From the NCBI GenBank assembly GCA_030998015.1, contig JARWMV010000240.1:1178001-1242000 (forward strand): a stretch of DNA of 64,000 bases. Direction: 5' to 3'. Numbering within the stretch: the stretch's first letter is position 1; every line of letters begins with the position of its first letter. Shown here piece after piece: positions 12,162 to 24,813 of this stretch. The notes under the pieces are model-generated. The model had not been told where the DNA came from and ran no database searches. It saw only the letters and a list, made by a program, of their open reading frames with translations. Source of the stretch: Ceratorhiza oryzae-sativae. Its lineage: Eukaryota > Basidiomycota > Agaricomycetes > Cantharellales > Ceratobasidiaceae. A program made the position numbers and the translations under genes.

Positions 12162-14042
12162 CTAAATCGTATACCTGAACAACGGGCTAGCATCTCCCAT
12201 GTCCCTGTACTGCAACCTCCTCTCCTCATTGTCCACGATGCCCTCCCTCGCACACATTTCAATCTTCTGGCGGTTGAAGCGCTTGTAGACGAATATCATA
12301 ATCGAACTCGACACCCAGGTCATGCACAGCGCTCCAATAACGACGCCGTGGCCAAGATGGAACCGAGGCGAATCGACCGCGCGGTAGATGAAGGAGCTGC
12401 AGATTCCCCCAAGGTTACCGAACCCGATGGTCATAGCGAGTACGACACCACGCTTGAGTTCTCCACCGGCGTTGTTCCCGGCCCATGCGATGGCGACTGC
12501 GACGGTAGGGAAAACACCGCATGCAGCGATGATGGCACCAGCGTAACCTGCACCGGGTTGAGTCTTTGGGTTTGTGGCATAGAGGATCGCGTATCCGATG
12601 ATGGCGAAAGGAGCGAAGGCGAGGATGAACGGGCCGCGAGAGTGGTACTTGTCCGAATAGATACCAACAACGATGGTGATGATACAGGCAACGACGTAGG
12701 GAGGAACGCTGTGGGCTGTGTTACGACAATCGAGGCACTGGGATGAGATAGGATGCATACCTGAGAAGCTGAGCGTTCGGGCCGGAATATCCTAGACCAG
12801 TAATGATCGTGGGAAGGAACAAAGAGAACGCATAGACCGGGATCAAGATGCCAGTGTAGACTACCACTTGCATCCACGACTTCCAGTCACCCAGCGCTTG
12901 CCAAACAAATTTGTGGTCGAAGTGCGTAGCAAGGGAGGACGCATCGCGAGTAAGCCGGGCACGGACAGCGACCTTTTCGTCAGCGGTGAGGAATCGAGCA
13001 GTCTCGGGATACTAGCCAGTCACAGTTTAGTGATCAATAGGACCAAGCTTGGTTCATTTACTCACGTCGTGCAGGTAGAAGAAAGCAATGCATGCGACGA
13101 TAACCGTGAGTATGCCCTCCAGTGCGAAGATCCAAGCCCATCCATGGAGCCCGCCAATACCTTCCATGTGATCGATGCTTCGACAAAGAGTCAGCGCGCG
13201 ATCCTTGTAGCTTCACATACGAGCACGACTTACCCATAAGCCAGCAAACCGCCAAAGGCACCAGCGATAGTGGCTGCGGAAAAGAACAGTGCCACACGGC
13301 GAGCGATCTCCGACCGCTTGTACCACATCGAAATGTAGAAGTTGACACCGGGGAAAAGGCCAGCCTCGGCAAGCCCCAGGAAGAGACGAGAGCTGTGGAG
13401 AAGATGGAGAATCAGTATACATTCATGACGTCATCCGGCTTCGATGCCCAGCCAGAGTCAAAAATAACCCACTTGGCCCTCAGGGCATGCAGTGTGAAGG
13501 CGGAATGGAATTAGACTCACATGAGCAACCCTTTGAAGTCCTTGACAAAGCACATGAAGGTCATTACAAGGCCCCAAGCCACCATGATGGACGGAATCCA
13601 CCGAGATGGCCGGACTAGTTTGAGGGCCATGTTAGATGGAATTTCGGCACCCTGTGTGAATAGAGGTAAGACATGACGGCCTCAAACGGCGTCAAGGGGT
13701 ACTGACAGCATAGGTGATGAAAAATACGGCCGCGCATATGTTGTACTCGAGTCCTTTGAGTTTGATGTCCGTGGCAAGACCTGCGACTCGTGCATTCCCG
13801 ATGTTGGAGCGATCGAGGAACGAGAGCAAGTACAACAAAGAAACGAATCTGAGCGATAGACGTCAGAAGATGAAATAGAGAACCGAGGCAAAGACTTACG
13901 GCAAAAGATTCCAGTCGAGTTTACGTACCAGCCTCCGGTCGGCCTTGTCATCGAGCGGCTCTGGGAGCGGCTCGTTGGCTGGGACGACGAGGTTGTCGAT
14001 GTGCTCAACCTTTTCACCTTTCTCGGTCTCGTAGTCGGACAT
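12162..14042 (-). CDS. MFS transporter, anion:cation symporter (Dal5/Tna1-like) family
   Basis: Likely plasma-membrane uptake permease for a small organic anion (allantoate, nicotinate or similar); the substrate is not certain. It starts MSDYETEKGEKVEHIDNLVV and runs through about eight exons. Visible hallmarks are LDWNLLP, LLYLLSFLDRSNIGNARVAG (TM1 with the family D-R-x-N-I-G-N-A motif), EIPSNMALKLVRPSRWIPSI, LFLGLAEAGLFPGVNFYIS and MWYKRSEIARRVALFFSA. Further on are GGLLAYG and, in the second half, VVACIITIVVGIYSDKYHSR and NNAGGELKRGVVLAMTIGFG. The end is RDMGDASPLFRYTI. About 12 membrane segments are expected and the exons recovered cover both halves. The motifs fix the ACS subfamily well; the exact member is open. 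Confidence 0.88.
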
Positions 14043-14177
14043 GGCTGGAGGAGACAAGAGGGCTGGTTGAGGATGGGGTTGGGAACCACACTGCTGCTCT
14101 GGGGTCGGGCTCGGGCTTAAGAAGTGCTGACCGGAGATTACGCGATCAAATTCTCTTCTGACGAAGCACCATTTCTA

Positions 14178-14399
14178 ATGGCGCCGCCGGCTAAGCGATC
14201 ACGCCCAGGAACCCCTCCTTCGCCAAGTGCTGCGCGTACCAATCAGCACTCGCCCGCGGACCGGTTCTGTGAATACGCGGAGACCCACGGGGCCCAATCT
14301 CCACCTGACCCTTGCTCCAGCACTCGCTCAATCAACAAGTGTCACAAGTACGCGCGGTCGAGTCGCTCCTCGAGTGCGGCAGGTTCTCGTTCCTGCTAA
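14178..14399 (+). CDS. Possible first exon of a small unknown gene
   Basis: The frame MAPPAKRSRPGTPPSPSAAR onward lies divergent from the transporter, 136 bp from its start. It is Pro/Ser/Lys-rich like many fungal N-termini and has no recognised domain. An open frame at 14436-14642 might be a second exon, but no convincing junction was found. Confidence 0.2.
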   Translation: MAPPAKRSRPGTPPSPSAARTNQHSPADRFCEYAETHGAQSPPDPCSSTRSINKCHKYARSSRSSSAAGSRSC

Positions 14400-16167
14400 C
14401 TGCAATTCACTCGTCAAAGGGTAGCGCCCTCGATCGTGTCCGACGAAATTATCCGTTCAAATCGCAATCGCGGCGGGGTCCGGGTGATCGAGGCCACCCA
14501 CCGGATTTACGACTCCAACATCGGGAGCTTCAGGTTCAGGTCCGGGGGTGCAGGTTTCCAGAATATGTGCAGCCTGGGCAAGGAAAAAATATTTCCCGCT
14601 CGGGTCCAGGCTGATCGCTTAGCTTGTTCTTCCCCTCGTTAATATGCCATTCAGGTCATAAGGCTGTCATATGACGGCCCGCGAAATGGGTTGTGTTTTG
14701 GTCTATGAACAATTTTGCTTGTCCATTGGTCATTAGAAAGGCCTGCGCTCGTACATCTATTAGCTGCGATAGGTTATATAGCAATTACAACAACTGGCCG
14801 CAGAATATTTAGTGATGTTCTCCGCCTGTCGATCAATGAGCTCATAGATAAAAGCTTATACTGTCGTCCCTCATTCCCGTAAAAGTTCCGTTTGCGCATC
14901 TTCTGATTGATTTGAGATAATCGTGAGTGTGGGGTGAAGGCAAGGCAAAGTTAGTTCCGAACCGCTGATTGCTTAATGGCATCAGCAATTTGCAAAGAAC
15001 TATCATCTTGCCAAGGTCGTGTTTCTCTAGCTAAATCATCTAGCGGCTGACACTATTGCCAAATACAGCTAGCCGAGCTGGACCGAGTTCTCAAGCGACC
15101 ATCCGACCCGACTTATGGCTCCTGTTGTGATATTGGTACCAATACAACCAAGTCTGTATGATGCTTTGGTCGTTCGAAACGAAGTTTATCTTGGCGGGAG
15201 TTCGGTATGTGCCTCCGTGCCAACCTCTATCCAAGTTGCGTAGTATATGCGCTTGGGACGTACTTCTCAAACGAATGGTTGCCTACTTGCAATATAAAAT
15301 CTACACCCCCCCCATATAGTGCTTCTGACCAGACTCCCAGCACCTGATTGAATGACTTCAGCCCTTTAGCGTAAATGTCAACTGACAAACTCCCGCATAT
15401 CGATACATGTACTGGGCAAGGTGTTTGTACCGTCTTGAGTATAACTAACGCCCGGGATACATACTACGTCACATAAACTTTGTGATCCCCCAATCCAATC
15501 CTTCTACGCCCGGATGGAAGGAGACGACTACTGGGACAAAAATTTAAAGTCGATGAAATCACCAGTGGGCTGCAATGTTGGAATGGCATTTCTCCTGGAA
15601 ATTGTACGACGTCGGACTGTTCGCATCGTGTGATTTCTATGAGGAACGTCAGAACGAACAGCGGTTGCTCTTTGAAATTCATATTTTAGGACTTGGGATG
15701 ACAGAAGGAAGCCGAATTTGAGGCTATAGACATAAGAGAAACCCCCCAGCCTAGGGAGAGCTGAACTTCGCAACCAACCGAGACAAAGCAGCCATGCATA
15801 TCACGTGGGCGTCACCGCGTCGCTAATTCAGGGTCATGCCGATTATACCGGATCAGTCAACAATGGCGAAAAAGGAAAGGACACGCGCCCAAACAAAGTT
15901 ATGTCGATCATGTTATGACCACAACGTGGACCTTTGTTCGAAGGCTTGTTAGGGAATTGGTTAAAACCATCGTACCAGAACGTGCTGAGCTTCATCCCTC
16001 TTCTACCCTCCACTGTCTCTGTCTTGATCACGACCCCCCTCCGTCTGTGACGAATAACGACTTTCTTTCTTTCCAACGCACATACTCTGAACCTTGGTGC
16101 CGGCACCTCACTTGCCCTTACTCAATCAGCACTTTGAGCATTCTTCACGCCACACACTCATAACACC
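14400..16167. other. Intergenic, no gene seen
   Basis: No reading frame here has recognisable protein content. The last 150 bp is the pyrimidine-rich 5' flank of the membrane-protein gene at 16168. Confidence 0.4.
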
Positions 16168-17086
16168 ATGTTCCTGGGAGCCAATGCCTACACCTTCCTC
16201 GGTCTTAACGCCGTCCGTGCTCTGTCTATTCTCACACTCATACTCGTATTCGCATCCAGTATCAATGTTATGGTTGAGTGAGTGGTACACCTTGGATTGT
16301 GTCTGAACGGCTACTGAAGCAGGATCGGTAGTGACGTAAATGCTGTCCGACATGGCTCTGAAACCCCTACCGGCCCTCTCACCGATGCGGCTGGCCACGA
16401 GTTCGAATTCGAGTGTGACTATTTCGAAGGCTCCACCGTTCCAATTCAAGCCGCTGGTGTCTTTTTCGCCATCCTGAACCGCCTGTTCATCATCGGGCAA
16501 TGCGTCGTATTGATCCTTTCTGAACTTGGTTGGCCAGAGCAGTTCTTCGTCAACTATCTGCCGGTACTCGGACCGAGCTACGGTGTTGGCATCCTTGGTG
16601 CAATGCAGGTTTTGTAAGTTCAACAACTCGGCTCAGTCTGGTAATTTATTCATTCGCTTTTTCAGCCTCGGCGCGGCCGTTCTTTCGCATCACGTCCCGA
16701 CCTTTGCGCTTGTCTCCGCATTCTTCCTATTCTCTATCGGCTGCCTGAACATCCTACTTGGTCTAATTTTCCGCGCCTCGATTAAGGAAAAGCGTCTTCT
16801 ACTCTCTTGGAGGAACAAGACGCCGGCACTTCCGACTCACGTTGAGCGTGCAGCAACCGTAGTATCTGTGGCCACCGACGCATTCAGCCACTTCTCGTCC
16901 AAGAAATCCGAGGCATCTGATGAGAAGGCTGCGCAGGGCCATGGGTACGGCTTTGGACGTATGGCCGAAAAGACCGCTGAGCAGAAAGGGTTCTTCATCT
17001 CTAAACCAATGGAGAGTCTGCCCAAATACGTGCCACGCCCGCTCCTAATGAACGGCGAAAGAACCTCCAGTCCGGAACGAATTTAA
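16168..17086 (+). CDS. Four-helix membrane protein (DUF7598-like)
   Basis: Start MFLGANAYTFLGLNAVRAL at 16168. Intron 1 has donor GTGAGTGG (about 16278) and acceptor AAGCAG before 16322, joining GA|G in frame to IGSDVNAVRHGSETP. A second intron lies near 16615-16665. There are four hydrophobic segments: LNAVRALSILTLILVFASSI, AAGVFFAILNRLFIIGQCVV, LPVLGPSYGVGILGAMQV with LGAAVLSHHVP, and FALVSAFFLFSIGCLNILLG. A basic cytosolic tail of about 110 residues follows, ending NGERTSSPERI. The opening pattern matches a basidiomycete family I recall as DUF7598, with unknown function. Confidence in a real gene is high; the family label is from memory. Confidence 0.75.
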
Positions 17087-18554
17087 ATGGATCTAATGAA
17101 CGGATGGATCACGGTGTTTTTTTTTTTTTGATTCTTTGTAGGCTATCACGAGTGGATCATATTCACGGGCCCGGTACGGGTACCGACCGTTTACATTCAC
17201 AAGGCATGACCTTACACTACATTCCTTTAATCTTCCCCACTCTTTACTATACTATTCTCATATTTACATCTTCGATCGCCCTCCTCTTGGAGGTCCAGTG
17301 GCTCCTTTGTTCTCCCCTCGATTCACCTCATCTCAATCCCGTACAAACATGGACTTAACTTATTGGGACTTATTTGGTTGTGACTGCGTGTGTATCTGAA
17401 ACGATCAATCCAATACTACACCTGTTTGTAATTTGATTATTCAAGTATGCGCGTGCGTTCCGGCCACGCCTGAACTGCGTGTGGGCGATTGATTGGCTAG
17501 GTGGTTACAGAGGCAGCCCCATGTAAACACTATTTTGGCCGAGGATCGACAGAAGTCAAGCCAGTTTCCAAGTGGAAAGGTCAACACGCATATAGGGGTA
17601 GTGGGGTAGCCCCGTGCTCGTCTCAGTATCCCGAAAGGAAAGGCGATGTGAAGTGAATGATGGGCAGATCACTAGGATACGGTGAGAAGGGACATATGGC
17701 CAATAATGCTTTGGTAACGAGGGTTGGACTGCATCGTGTTAGGCTATCTAGCTTGGATTGGTGTGCGCAAAATAGGCCATCAATCTAGTAATGAATTAGA
17801 ATTGTCTGGAATACACGCTATAGGATGAAAAGCCCCTGTTGTTAGGGAGAACGCAGACTCAGAGTATAGAAATCAAATGTATATATATATTTATTTATAG
17901 AAAGATTTACAAAAGAATGTGTGTTCGTGAGTGAATTCGATGATGTACGAGGGCTCGCAGAGCCCTTATTTATACCCTACGAATACGTGTGAGTCATATG
18001 TTATGCTGCTGCGCATATACTGGGCATACATGACGCATTCACACTTGACTCGATTACTGACTCGTACACATTCTAGATCATTCGAGTATATACATGTATA
18101 TTCTACACAGAGTCAATAATTGAGGAAACATCACAAGTTCAACACAATATACATGATCTCGGTCGATACCGAGACCATGGAAATAGTGCAAGGCGACAAT
18201 GTCACTCTATGTGCTCAGGTCACCTTGGTAGATTGGGCCATTGCCGGGTCGGAGGTTTGCCTGGGCCGTATCTGGGAATTGCCCACCACAACGGCTTCTA
18301 AAACTGGTCCGAGCGAGAAATCAACCCAAGGCCTGGATAATGCCAGTTTATTACGTAGCCCAGGGTGAAATGGAAGAGAAGCGCATTCATTTCATGGTGA
18401 TGCAACGATAAGCTACACAACGGAACTTATGGTTATTCAAGAGTATAGCTGCCAGGCATGTACTCTGAAAGGTAATATTCACTCGACAAAGAAAGGTAAG
18501 GAAGTATGGAAATGAACCTAATATGCATTCTTAAGAGTCAGTCGACCTTAATAG
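17087..18554. other. Intergenic between two convergent genes
   Basis: Convergent 3' ends flank it. It contains a T run at about 17117, a TATATATATATTTATTTATA tract near 17880 and AT-rich short frames. No coding evidence was seen. Confidence 0.4.
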
Positions 18555-19956
18555 CTAGGCTGAGTAGGTGGAGCCGATGTCGCCGAACTTGATATTCGAG
18601 AACTTCACCGTCGCCCCGGGACTCTGGCTCTCCACGTCCTGCGGCGCTCCGCTCGTCGTGGAGCACGTCCCACGCGCGACCCCAGGTTTGCTGGCGTCAG
18701 CCTCCACAGGGTAGTTCGAGTCCAGCCAGAGCATGTTCGCCGAGTGGTCGTCCCAGATCGACATCACCAGAACCATGCCCTTGTCGAACGCCTCGCTCAT
18801 CCCCCCGAACCCGCCTTTGGCCCCGAACGTGTCCTCATCTGAGAACGCCTTCTTCTGGGCCGAGCAGAATTCCGGCGTGACGCTGTCGAACTCGTCCATC
18901 CCCGACACGCTCGTCTTGCTGTTCTGGATCACTCTACCGCCCTGGACGTAGATCCGCCGGATCTCAGACAGCTCGCCGGACGCGGTCCCGTCGGCAGTGA
19001 TAAACTGGGTGACCACTGTCATCTTCTGCTTGGGGTCGACCGTTGAGCCGTAGAACGACTTGTCGCCCATCCGGAACGAGTTGAAGTCGCAGCCAGCCTG
19101 GTCACAGATCGTTTTGCACTCGTCGCCCGAGCAACGGTACTGGCTGTCGGCCGTGCACGGGTGAGGTGTGTAGGCGGTAGAGATCGAATTGGCCTCCCAG
19201 ACGTCCATTTCGGTGCAGCACGTGCCGAAGCCACCGGCGCCAGAGTTGGGGTCGTTGTCGGATCCATTCCAGCCTTCAACGTTGGCCTGAGGAGCGTCAG
19301 ATATATGCACTGGAATGATCGACCGAAAAACGGAGACTCACCTCACCGTTGATAAACTTGATGTCGCGAGGGCACTGGGCATCGCAGTATCCGGTGCCGT
19401 ACTTGGCGCCAGCCTTGTTCGTCGAGTACTTGCTCATGCCGCCGTCGGCGTCCATCTGGGAAAAGTACAGGGCGCCGTTAAGGCCGCACGGAAGCTCGCT
19501 GACGTCGACGTCGAAAGTGAACTCTTGGTTTTTGAGCTTGAACATCTCATACGTCGAGTCATCCGCCAACAGGTAGACGCGGGAGCCGACGTTGGAGCCC
19601 GTGACAAACTTGAGGCTCAGTTCGTTGCCGGATGTGACGATGCCGTAGGTGCCCGAGTAGTCGGCGCCGTCGAGAGCGCAGTTCGTTGCGCAAGTTTTGG
19701 CATCGGGGCAAAGGGAGGTGTCCCAAGCGTTGCCGGTGTAGCAGTTAGTGTATCCCGAGGTAGTGTGAACCCAACGCCAGTTCGAGTCGAGCACGATCTT
19801 GCCGTTCGATTGGGTTGTGCATCCGCCAGACTTGGTGCACTTCTGCCAGGAAAGACTCGGGTGGGTCTCGGCCGTCTGGGTGCCGGCTTGTTGAGCGCGG
19901 ACAGAGATTAGGAGCGAGAGTGTGGTAGTGAGCAGGGCGGATTTTGAGAAAGCCAT
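18555..19956 (-). CDS. cbhI-like: GH7 cellobiohydrolase (reducing-end exocellulase)
   Basis: Secreted enzyme that releases cellobiose from cellulose chain ends. Two exons (19956-19342 and 19286-18555) with a 55-nt GTGAGT..CAG intron encode 448 residues. The signal peptide is [20 protein letters not shown] with likely cleavage before [14 protein letters not shown]. Typical GH7 blocks follow: [55 protein letters not shown] and [14 protein letters not shown]. The last holds the catalytic E-x-D-x-x-E set. Also seen is [20 protein letters not shown]. The protein stops at GDIGSTYSA with no linker and no CBM1, so it is a catalytic-domain-only form, as is common for basidiomycete GH7. A TATAAAAA box lies about 73 bp upstream. 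A broken relative lies at 22.06-22.27 kb. Confidence 0.96.
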
Positions 19957-20028
19957 AGCGAGTGAGGCGAATCTAGGGCAGCTGTGGATAGAAAGGGTGA
20001 TGAGTTGAAAGTTCAGCGCTGCATGCAG

Positions 20029-20036
20029 TTTTTATA
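20029..20036 (-). promoter_or_regulatory. TATA box of the GH7 gene
   Basis: TATAAAAA on the minus strand, 73 bp before the GH7 start codon. This is a usual spacing for fungal secreted-enzyme genes. Confidence 0.5.
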
Positions 20037-22063
20037 CTGCATAGTGTCGGTGAATGTCCGGAGAACCATATCGAGCTCGCTGGCAACACATATAGGCAGA
20101 GACAGGTGACGAGCGCGAGAGGTAGGTAATAGAACTCAATCATCTAGCCGCATAAATCGTCCAGAAGTTTACCTTGACGTTCAACTATATTTACCTATCA
20201 TTTAAAGTCGAAGAAAATCCGACTTGGCGCCGTTTATCGAAATAAGTGCTGTAAGACAAGGTGGATGTATAACCTGTAAGAGCAGGTGACCGGTGCAGAA
20301 GGTACACGGTACCATATGAAAGCGGATATAGAACTCAATACTTCGCTACAAAGAATAAATAAATACGTCATCCACTTCCGCCGCGTAGTTAAAGCCAATC
20401 GTGGAGAAATTAGGAACTGAGCACGAAGAACTCATTAGTGCTTCCGCTCCACAGTTTTTGGGTTCGATTAGTTCTCCCGATTGAAACGGGGCTCTATGTG
20501 TGCGAACATCTCATAACGGGGGTACATTCATGTTGGCCGAATCGTGGCCGAGTCGCCGTACTTGCCGTGATGTTAATTGTCGGCGGATTGCCAAGGTGGC
20601 TATTATTGCTACCGCAGTGTTGCGTGAGCTCGTCGATAGCATTTGATGCCAGCCGCCACTAGTCAGCTTTAAAGTGATATTCCCTGGATAAACATGTTGG
20701 TCGTCATTGTTTGTACTTTTCGCGCATCAACATAGTGGTCTCTGTCGTCCTTCCCAGGACCTCGGGGGGCCAGAATGCAATACCTTATTGTGGTAACCTA
20801 GGTTTGGAATCTGCGTTCCGCAACAGCGTTTCGCATCAACCTACATCTTCAGCAGGTCTCACTCACTCGAACGAAGCTACCCTGAAAGGTCCCCGGCTAG
20901 GTAAAATAAATGAACAGTTCGCACAAATTTTGACTTCTTTTTCAACTGTCGTGATTGACGGGGACGAGGACTCGCCTCAAACCGGTGACTTCGGTGGGTG
21001 ATAGTCTCTTAATCCTAGTACAGCAAAATTCACCGATGTACTGGCTGGGGCGAACTGATCAATAGATATAAGTACCAATTATTTATGTTCGATTGCATGA
21101 TGTACTATCAAGGGAGTGGCCAAGCAACACAAGGTAATAAGGGCTCTTTATGAGGATCTGGTGTTGAGAATTATGCGATTAGGTAACTATTGGCCGTTTC
21201 GCCACTCAATGATGTAAAGCTTCAAAGTGCTTAGGAAGTAAGGTATACGAATGAATAAGAGTAAATTGCCCAATGGTGAACTATCGACGAAGTACAGGTG
21301 TATTTAAAATATCCGTACGTGTACTAAAAATACAGGCGACGTGAGAGACAAACGTATCAGTGGTTTACAGAGTGTAGGGGCATGGAGTAAAGTGAGAGGG
21401 CAAAGGCGAGAATCACGAGCTGATGGTACTCATCATTGAGGCGTTGATATCATCAACGACGCCACATCAACGCTGAACGGATAGAAGCGATCAGCGGGTC
21501 GCACCGTTTCGGGCGATTTCAATCGACGTCCTCAGCATATGATCGCCACAATGATCTTAGTTTCCGGTACAACCAGGAGGTCGACATGTGTACGGTAGTT
21601 CGACAATGTTATTTGGAGCCGCTGTTCTCCTTCGTAGCTCATTTATCAATTCATGTATATGGAGTTGCCCTTTAGGTTGCGCTGCTTTCGGAATACCCGT
21701 TCCATTGGCAGGATCACTATTTGTGATGAGAATCAATCAAAGAACTTCTTCCAGCTCGATGTGTGGCTTTTATAGCCAGGATAGTTGTACTTATAGAAGT
21801 TAGTACAGAGATCTATCCGAGAAATATCGCACCGATGTTTTTCAGTGGAATCACTTCATGCTGATTCGCGCCCTGTGACTTATCGTCTAAAAGACCTATA
21901 CTGCCAGATGGTTGACTTCTATTGCGTGCCTGTACCGCTCGTCGCCCGTCTCTGCCCATATGTGTTGCCAACGAGCTCGATATGGTCTGCTGGACATTTA
22001 CCGTCACTATGCAATACAGGGACCGCATGCAACGCTGGAAGTTCAACGCATCACTCATTCTAG
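20037..22063. other. GH7 upstream region and sparse intergenic DNA
   Basis: No supported gene. Open frames (for example 20711-21001 and 21588-21803) lack recognisable content. It separates the GH7 gene from the GH7 remnant. Confidence 0.4.
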
Positions 22064-22273
22064 ACGTCGATCTGGGACAACCACGCGGCAAACATGCTCT
22101 GGCTGGACTCGAACTACCCTGTGGAGGCGGACGCGAGCAAGCCCGGGGTCGTGCGTGGGAAGTGCTCCACGACGAGCGGAGCGCCGTAGGACGTGGAGAG
22201 CCAGAGTCCCGAGGCGACGGTGAAGTTCTCGAACATCAAGTTCCGTGTCATCGACTCCACCTACTCAGCCTAG
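22064..22273 (+). pseudogene. GH7 cellobiohydrolase 3' remnant
   Basis: About 70 codons match the C-terminus of the GH7 gene at 18.5-20 kb. The fragment reads [20 protein letters not shown], then [20 protein letters not shown], a TAG stop where the intact gene has CAG (Gln), then [18 protein letters not shown] and IDSTYSA with its own stop at 22271-22273. It is on the opposite strand to the intact gene. Upstream sequence shows no GH7 similarity, so only the last sixth of the gene remains. It probably derives from an inverted duplicate that was later lost. Confidence 0.9.
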
Positions 22274-22908
22274 CTCATACCGTCGGTATGCACCTCGAAA
22301 TTAATGTGAAGTCTGTCCTTGAATACTCCTCGCATCCTTTTTTTTATCGACCCACGTCTCTTTAGGGTATATGCGCGATTCGGCTTTGCTGAAATAACCA
22401 TACGTGATGGGTCTATGCTCGTGCCATCTACTTTACTTCTCGATTGAAATTTATCGGATCATACGCCCAAATTATTGCATGCTCTGAAAAATACCTCCCT
22501 ATAGCGTGCCGGATCTTTCGGTCTTGTGCTATTAATCTTACACTATATTCAAGCTTAGCGTAAGCCCATCGACAGGTTTCGCCAATAATGTGCGATTCAG
22601 ATTCAGATCGTTGACCCTTTGACTGAACCCCGCGCTACACGCCGCCCATATCCAGGTGTATATGCATTGCTTTAAATATCATCTGGGCCGTCAAATCCTT
22701 TTGTCTCGTATAGCCGCACGCGGTATTATTACTTGAGTGTGTTGGCGCTCTTGACCGTCCATCGTCAAGGCCACAAATCCCTGGTCACACAGAGGAAGAC
22801 ATCTACCAGTCTCTATTAAACGAGCATACACACAGCCATAATGTCATCTAAAACATGATAACATCAGCACCAGAACGAACCCCACGTAACACCTATGAAA
22901 TCAGTTAT
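22274..22908. other. Intergenic, no gene seen
   Basis: Separates the GH7 remnant from the 3' end of the ceramide synthase gene. No coding evidence. Confidence 0.4.
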
Positions 22909-24813
22909 TTATTGATCACCCTCGCCCTCGTTATCTCCACTGTCTTCATCCTCTGACCGGTCATCGTCGAGCTGATCGGGATCCGGCGAACAGATAGCCC
23001 TATTAAACTTTAGTTGATTAACCAAGAAACATCCCACCAAGCGCACTCACCTAACTAGAATTCTCATGATGAGGAAGTACCAGAAGAGGTTTACGAGCTG
23101 AAGGAGGAGGAGCGGGAAAAACACAAAAGACCAAACCCTGAATCACCCATATGTTCAACCTCCTGTGAGAGCATTGCTTGAGAAAATTTTCCTTACCATT
23201 GGGGCATGTATGCATGGTTTTTTATATCTAACCTCATATATTTCTCTCTACACACGATTTAAGTCATCGGATACGATAATTACGTTCATGAGAGACACAA
23301 AGACTCACGGTATCAGATCGAACTCGAACCAAATCGAGTACAGCATTACGATGTTGAGCCAGTGTCGAAGATAACTAAGTAATAACATGTGTATAAGCTC
23401 TCCGTAAAAAGATTAATTCAGAGAAATACGCACGTCCAAACCATGGTGAACCACGTGAACGCAACAAACTTTGATCTGTTCATCTTCAAATAATTGAAAA
23501 TCTTTGCGAGCTGGCCAAAACCTCTTTAGATCCGCCCAGAGTGAGGAATGTGACGTGTATAGACCTACCGCAAAGAACGTATCTGAAACATCCATGGTAA
23601 TAAAGACGGCGTTCCCAATCCAAGTCATATTGGTGATATAACTTGCGCCAATCAGGTAGATTGTTACGATGTGGTGAATGACGAGCTCCGTAAAGTCCTT
23701 ACGAGGCTTTTCTAACCCAAGAGCCATGACCAAAAGCTGTTGGCTCCAATAAGCCGCTTGGAGAAGGTAGTACGATTTCATTAGGCCAGTCATACGCCAC
23801 TGGGGATATTCTATCAAGCAGGCTTAGGAAAAGCCGTGGTCAAATTCTAGTGATAGGAGCTCACCGAGCCAGAAATGTTCTGTTTTGAACCACCAGGTTG
23901 GCAGTCCACTCATCACATAAATCCCGAGGGACCCGAAGGTTCCCCAATACAGTACCGCATATCCTTGTTCGGCAAACCTGGGGAACTTACCTAAGAAATG
24001 AACGTTATACACGATACAACTGAATTACGCACCTATCCAATTTCGACTTTCCCTTGACACCTAGAGATTTGGCCAAAGGAGTCATGATATGGAGAGTGAC
24101 GAATTGTCGGACAAACGAGAAAAAGACTATGTAGTATCCTAAGAAAGCGGTGTCCTTGTTGGTACTATCAGTACTCAACGTGGAGGGAACTGACGGAATC
24201 AAAAACTCACCAGCCATCCTTTGTCAAACCGCGCATCCGAGGGGTCTGAATCGGGTAGATAGTATGAAATGAATAATAGTGGGGCGAATGGGTTTTCCCG
24301 AGGCTGGGTGAAAAGGTATCGTGCGGAGAACTCAAAACTGCCATAAAGGACGAGAGGGATCGCCAGCAGCTTGAAAGAGCAGCCTATGGCAGAGAAGGGA
24401 ATTCATGAGTCAATATCCAGGGATAAAAAGGCAATAGCACTACCAGGGTCTTTCATCCATCGCAGGGTTTGGATATCATTCCAGAGGCTGGAGAGTACGC
24501 TTCGTTGGGTTCTTGCGTTCGTAATACTCACATTTTGCTGATTCAGTCTCACAGAACGGCGTTTGGATTTAGGAGATGATGTTCGTTTCGGGGTCAGAGG
24601 GGAGGATGGTTCGGCACTGCTGTGGGCGATTTTTCCTGCGCTATGATGAGACGCTTGATGTCTAGAATAATTAGATATCAGCGACGAGACCACAAAGGAC
24701 CAAGTCTATACTTGCCCAATCGTGTTGAGGGCCTTGCGAAGAGACGCCTCTCTAGATCTGTTTTTGAGTGTCGTGGGTCTTTGATGGGCCGTGGAGGAGG
24801 AACCTTCAGCCAT
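22909..24813 (-). CDS. lag1-like: Sphingosine N-acyltransferase (ceramide synthase, Lag1/TLC family)
   Basis: Endoplasmic reticulum enzyme that joins a fatty acyl-CoA to a sphingoid base to make ceramide. About eight exons can be traced: MAEGSSSTAHQRPTTLKNRS, SVLSSLWNDIQTLRWMKDP, KDTAFLGYYIVFFSFVRQF, FAEQGYAVLYWGTFGSLGIY and EYPQWRMTGLMKSYYLLQAA. The TLC core follows: KDFTELVIHHIVTIYLIGAS with the paired His, then NMTWIGNAVFITMDVSDTFF, ALAKIFNYLKMNRSKFVAFT, then YLRHWLNIVMLYSIWFEFDL. The tail is acidic (DQLDDDRSEDEDSGDNEGEG), as in fungal Lag1/Lac1 proteins. The start at 24813 is preferred, although an in-frame ATG exists at 25266, because the extra upstream residues are not like the family. 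Confidence 0.93.

Noticed and set aside
16126..16626. 166-codon open frame on the minus strand
   Set aside because: Antisense to the four-helix membrane-protein gene, whose splice sites and membrane segments are convincing.
19315..19911. 198-codon open frame on the plus strand
   Set aside because: Antisense to the well-supported GH7 exon 1; high GC third positions create the open frame.
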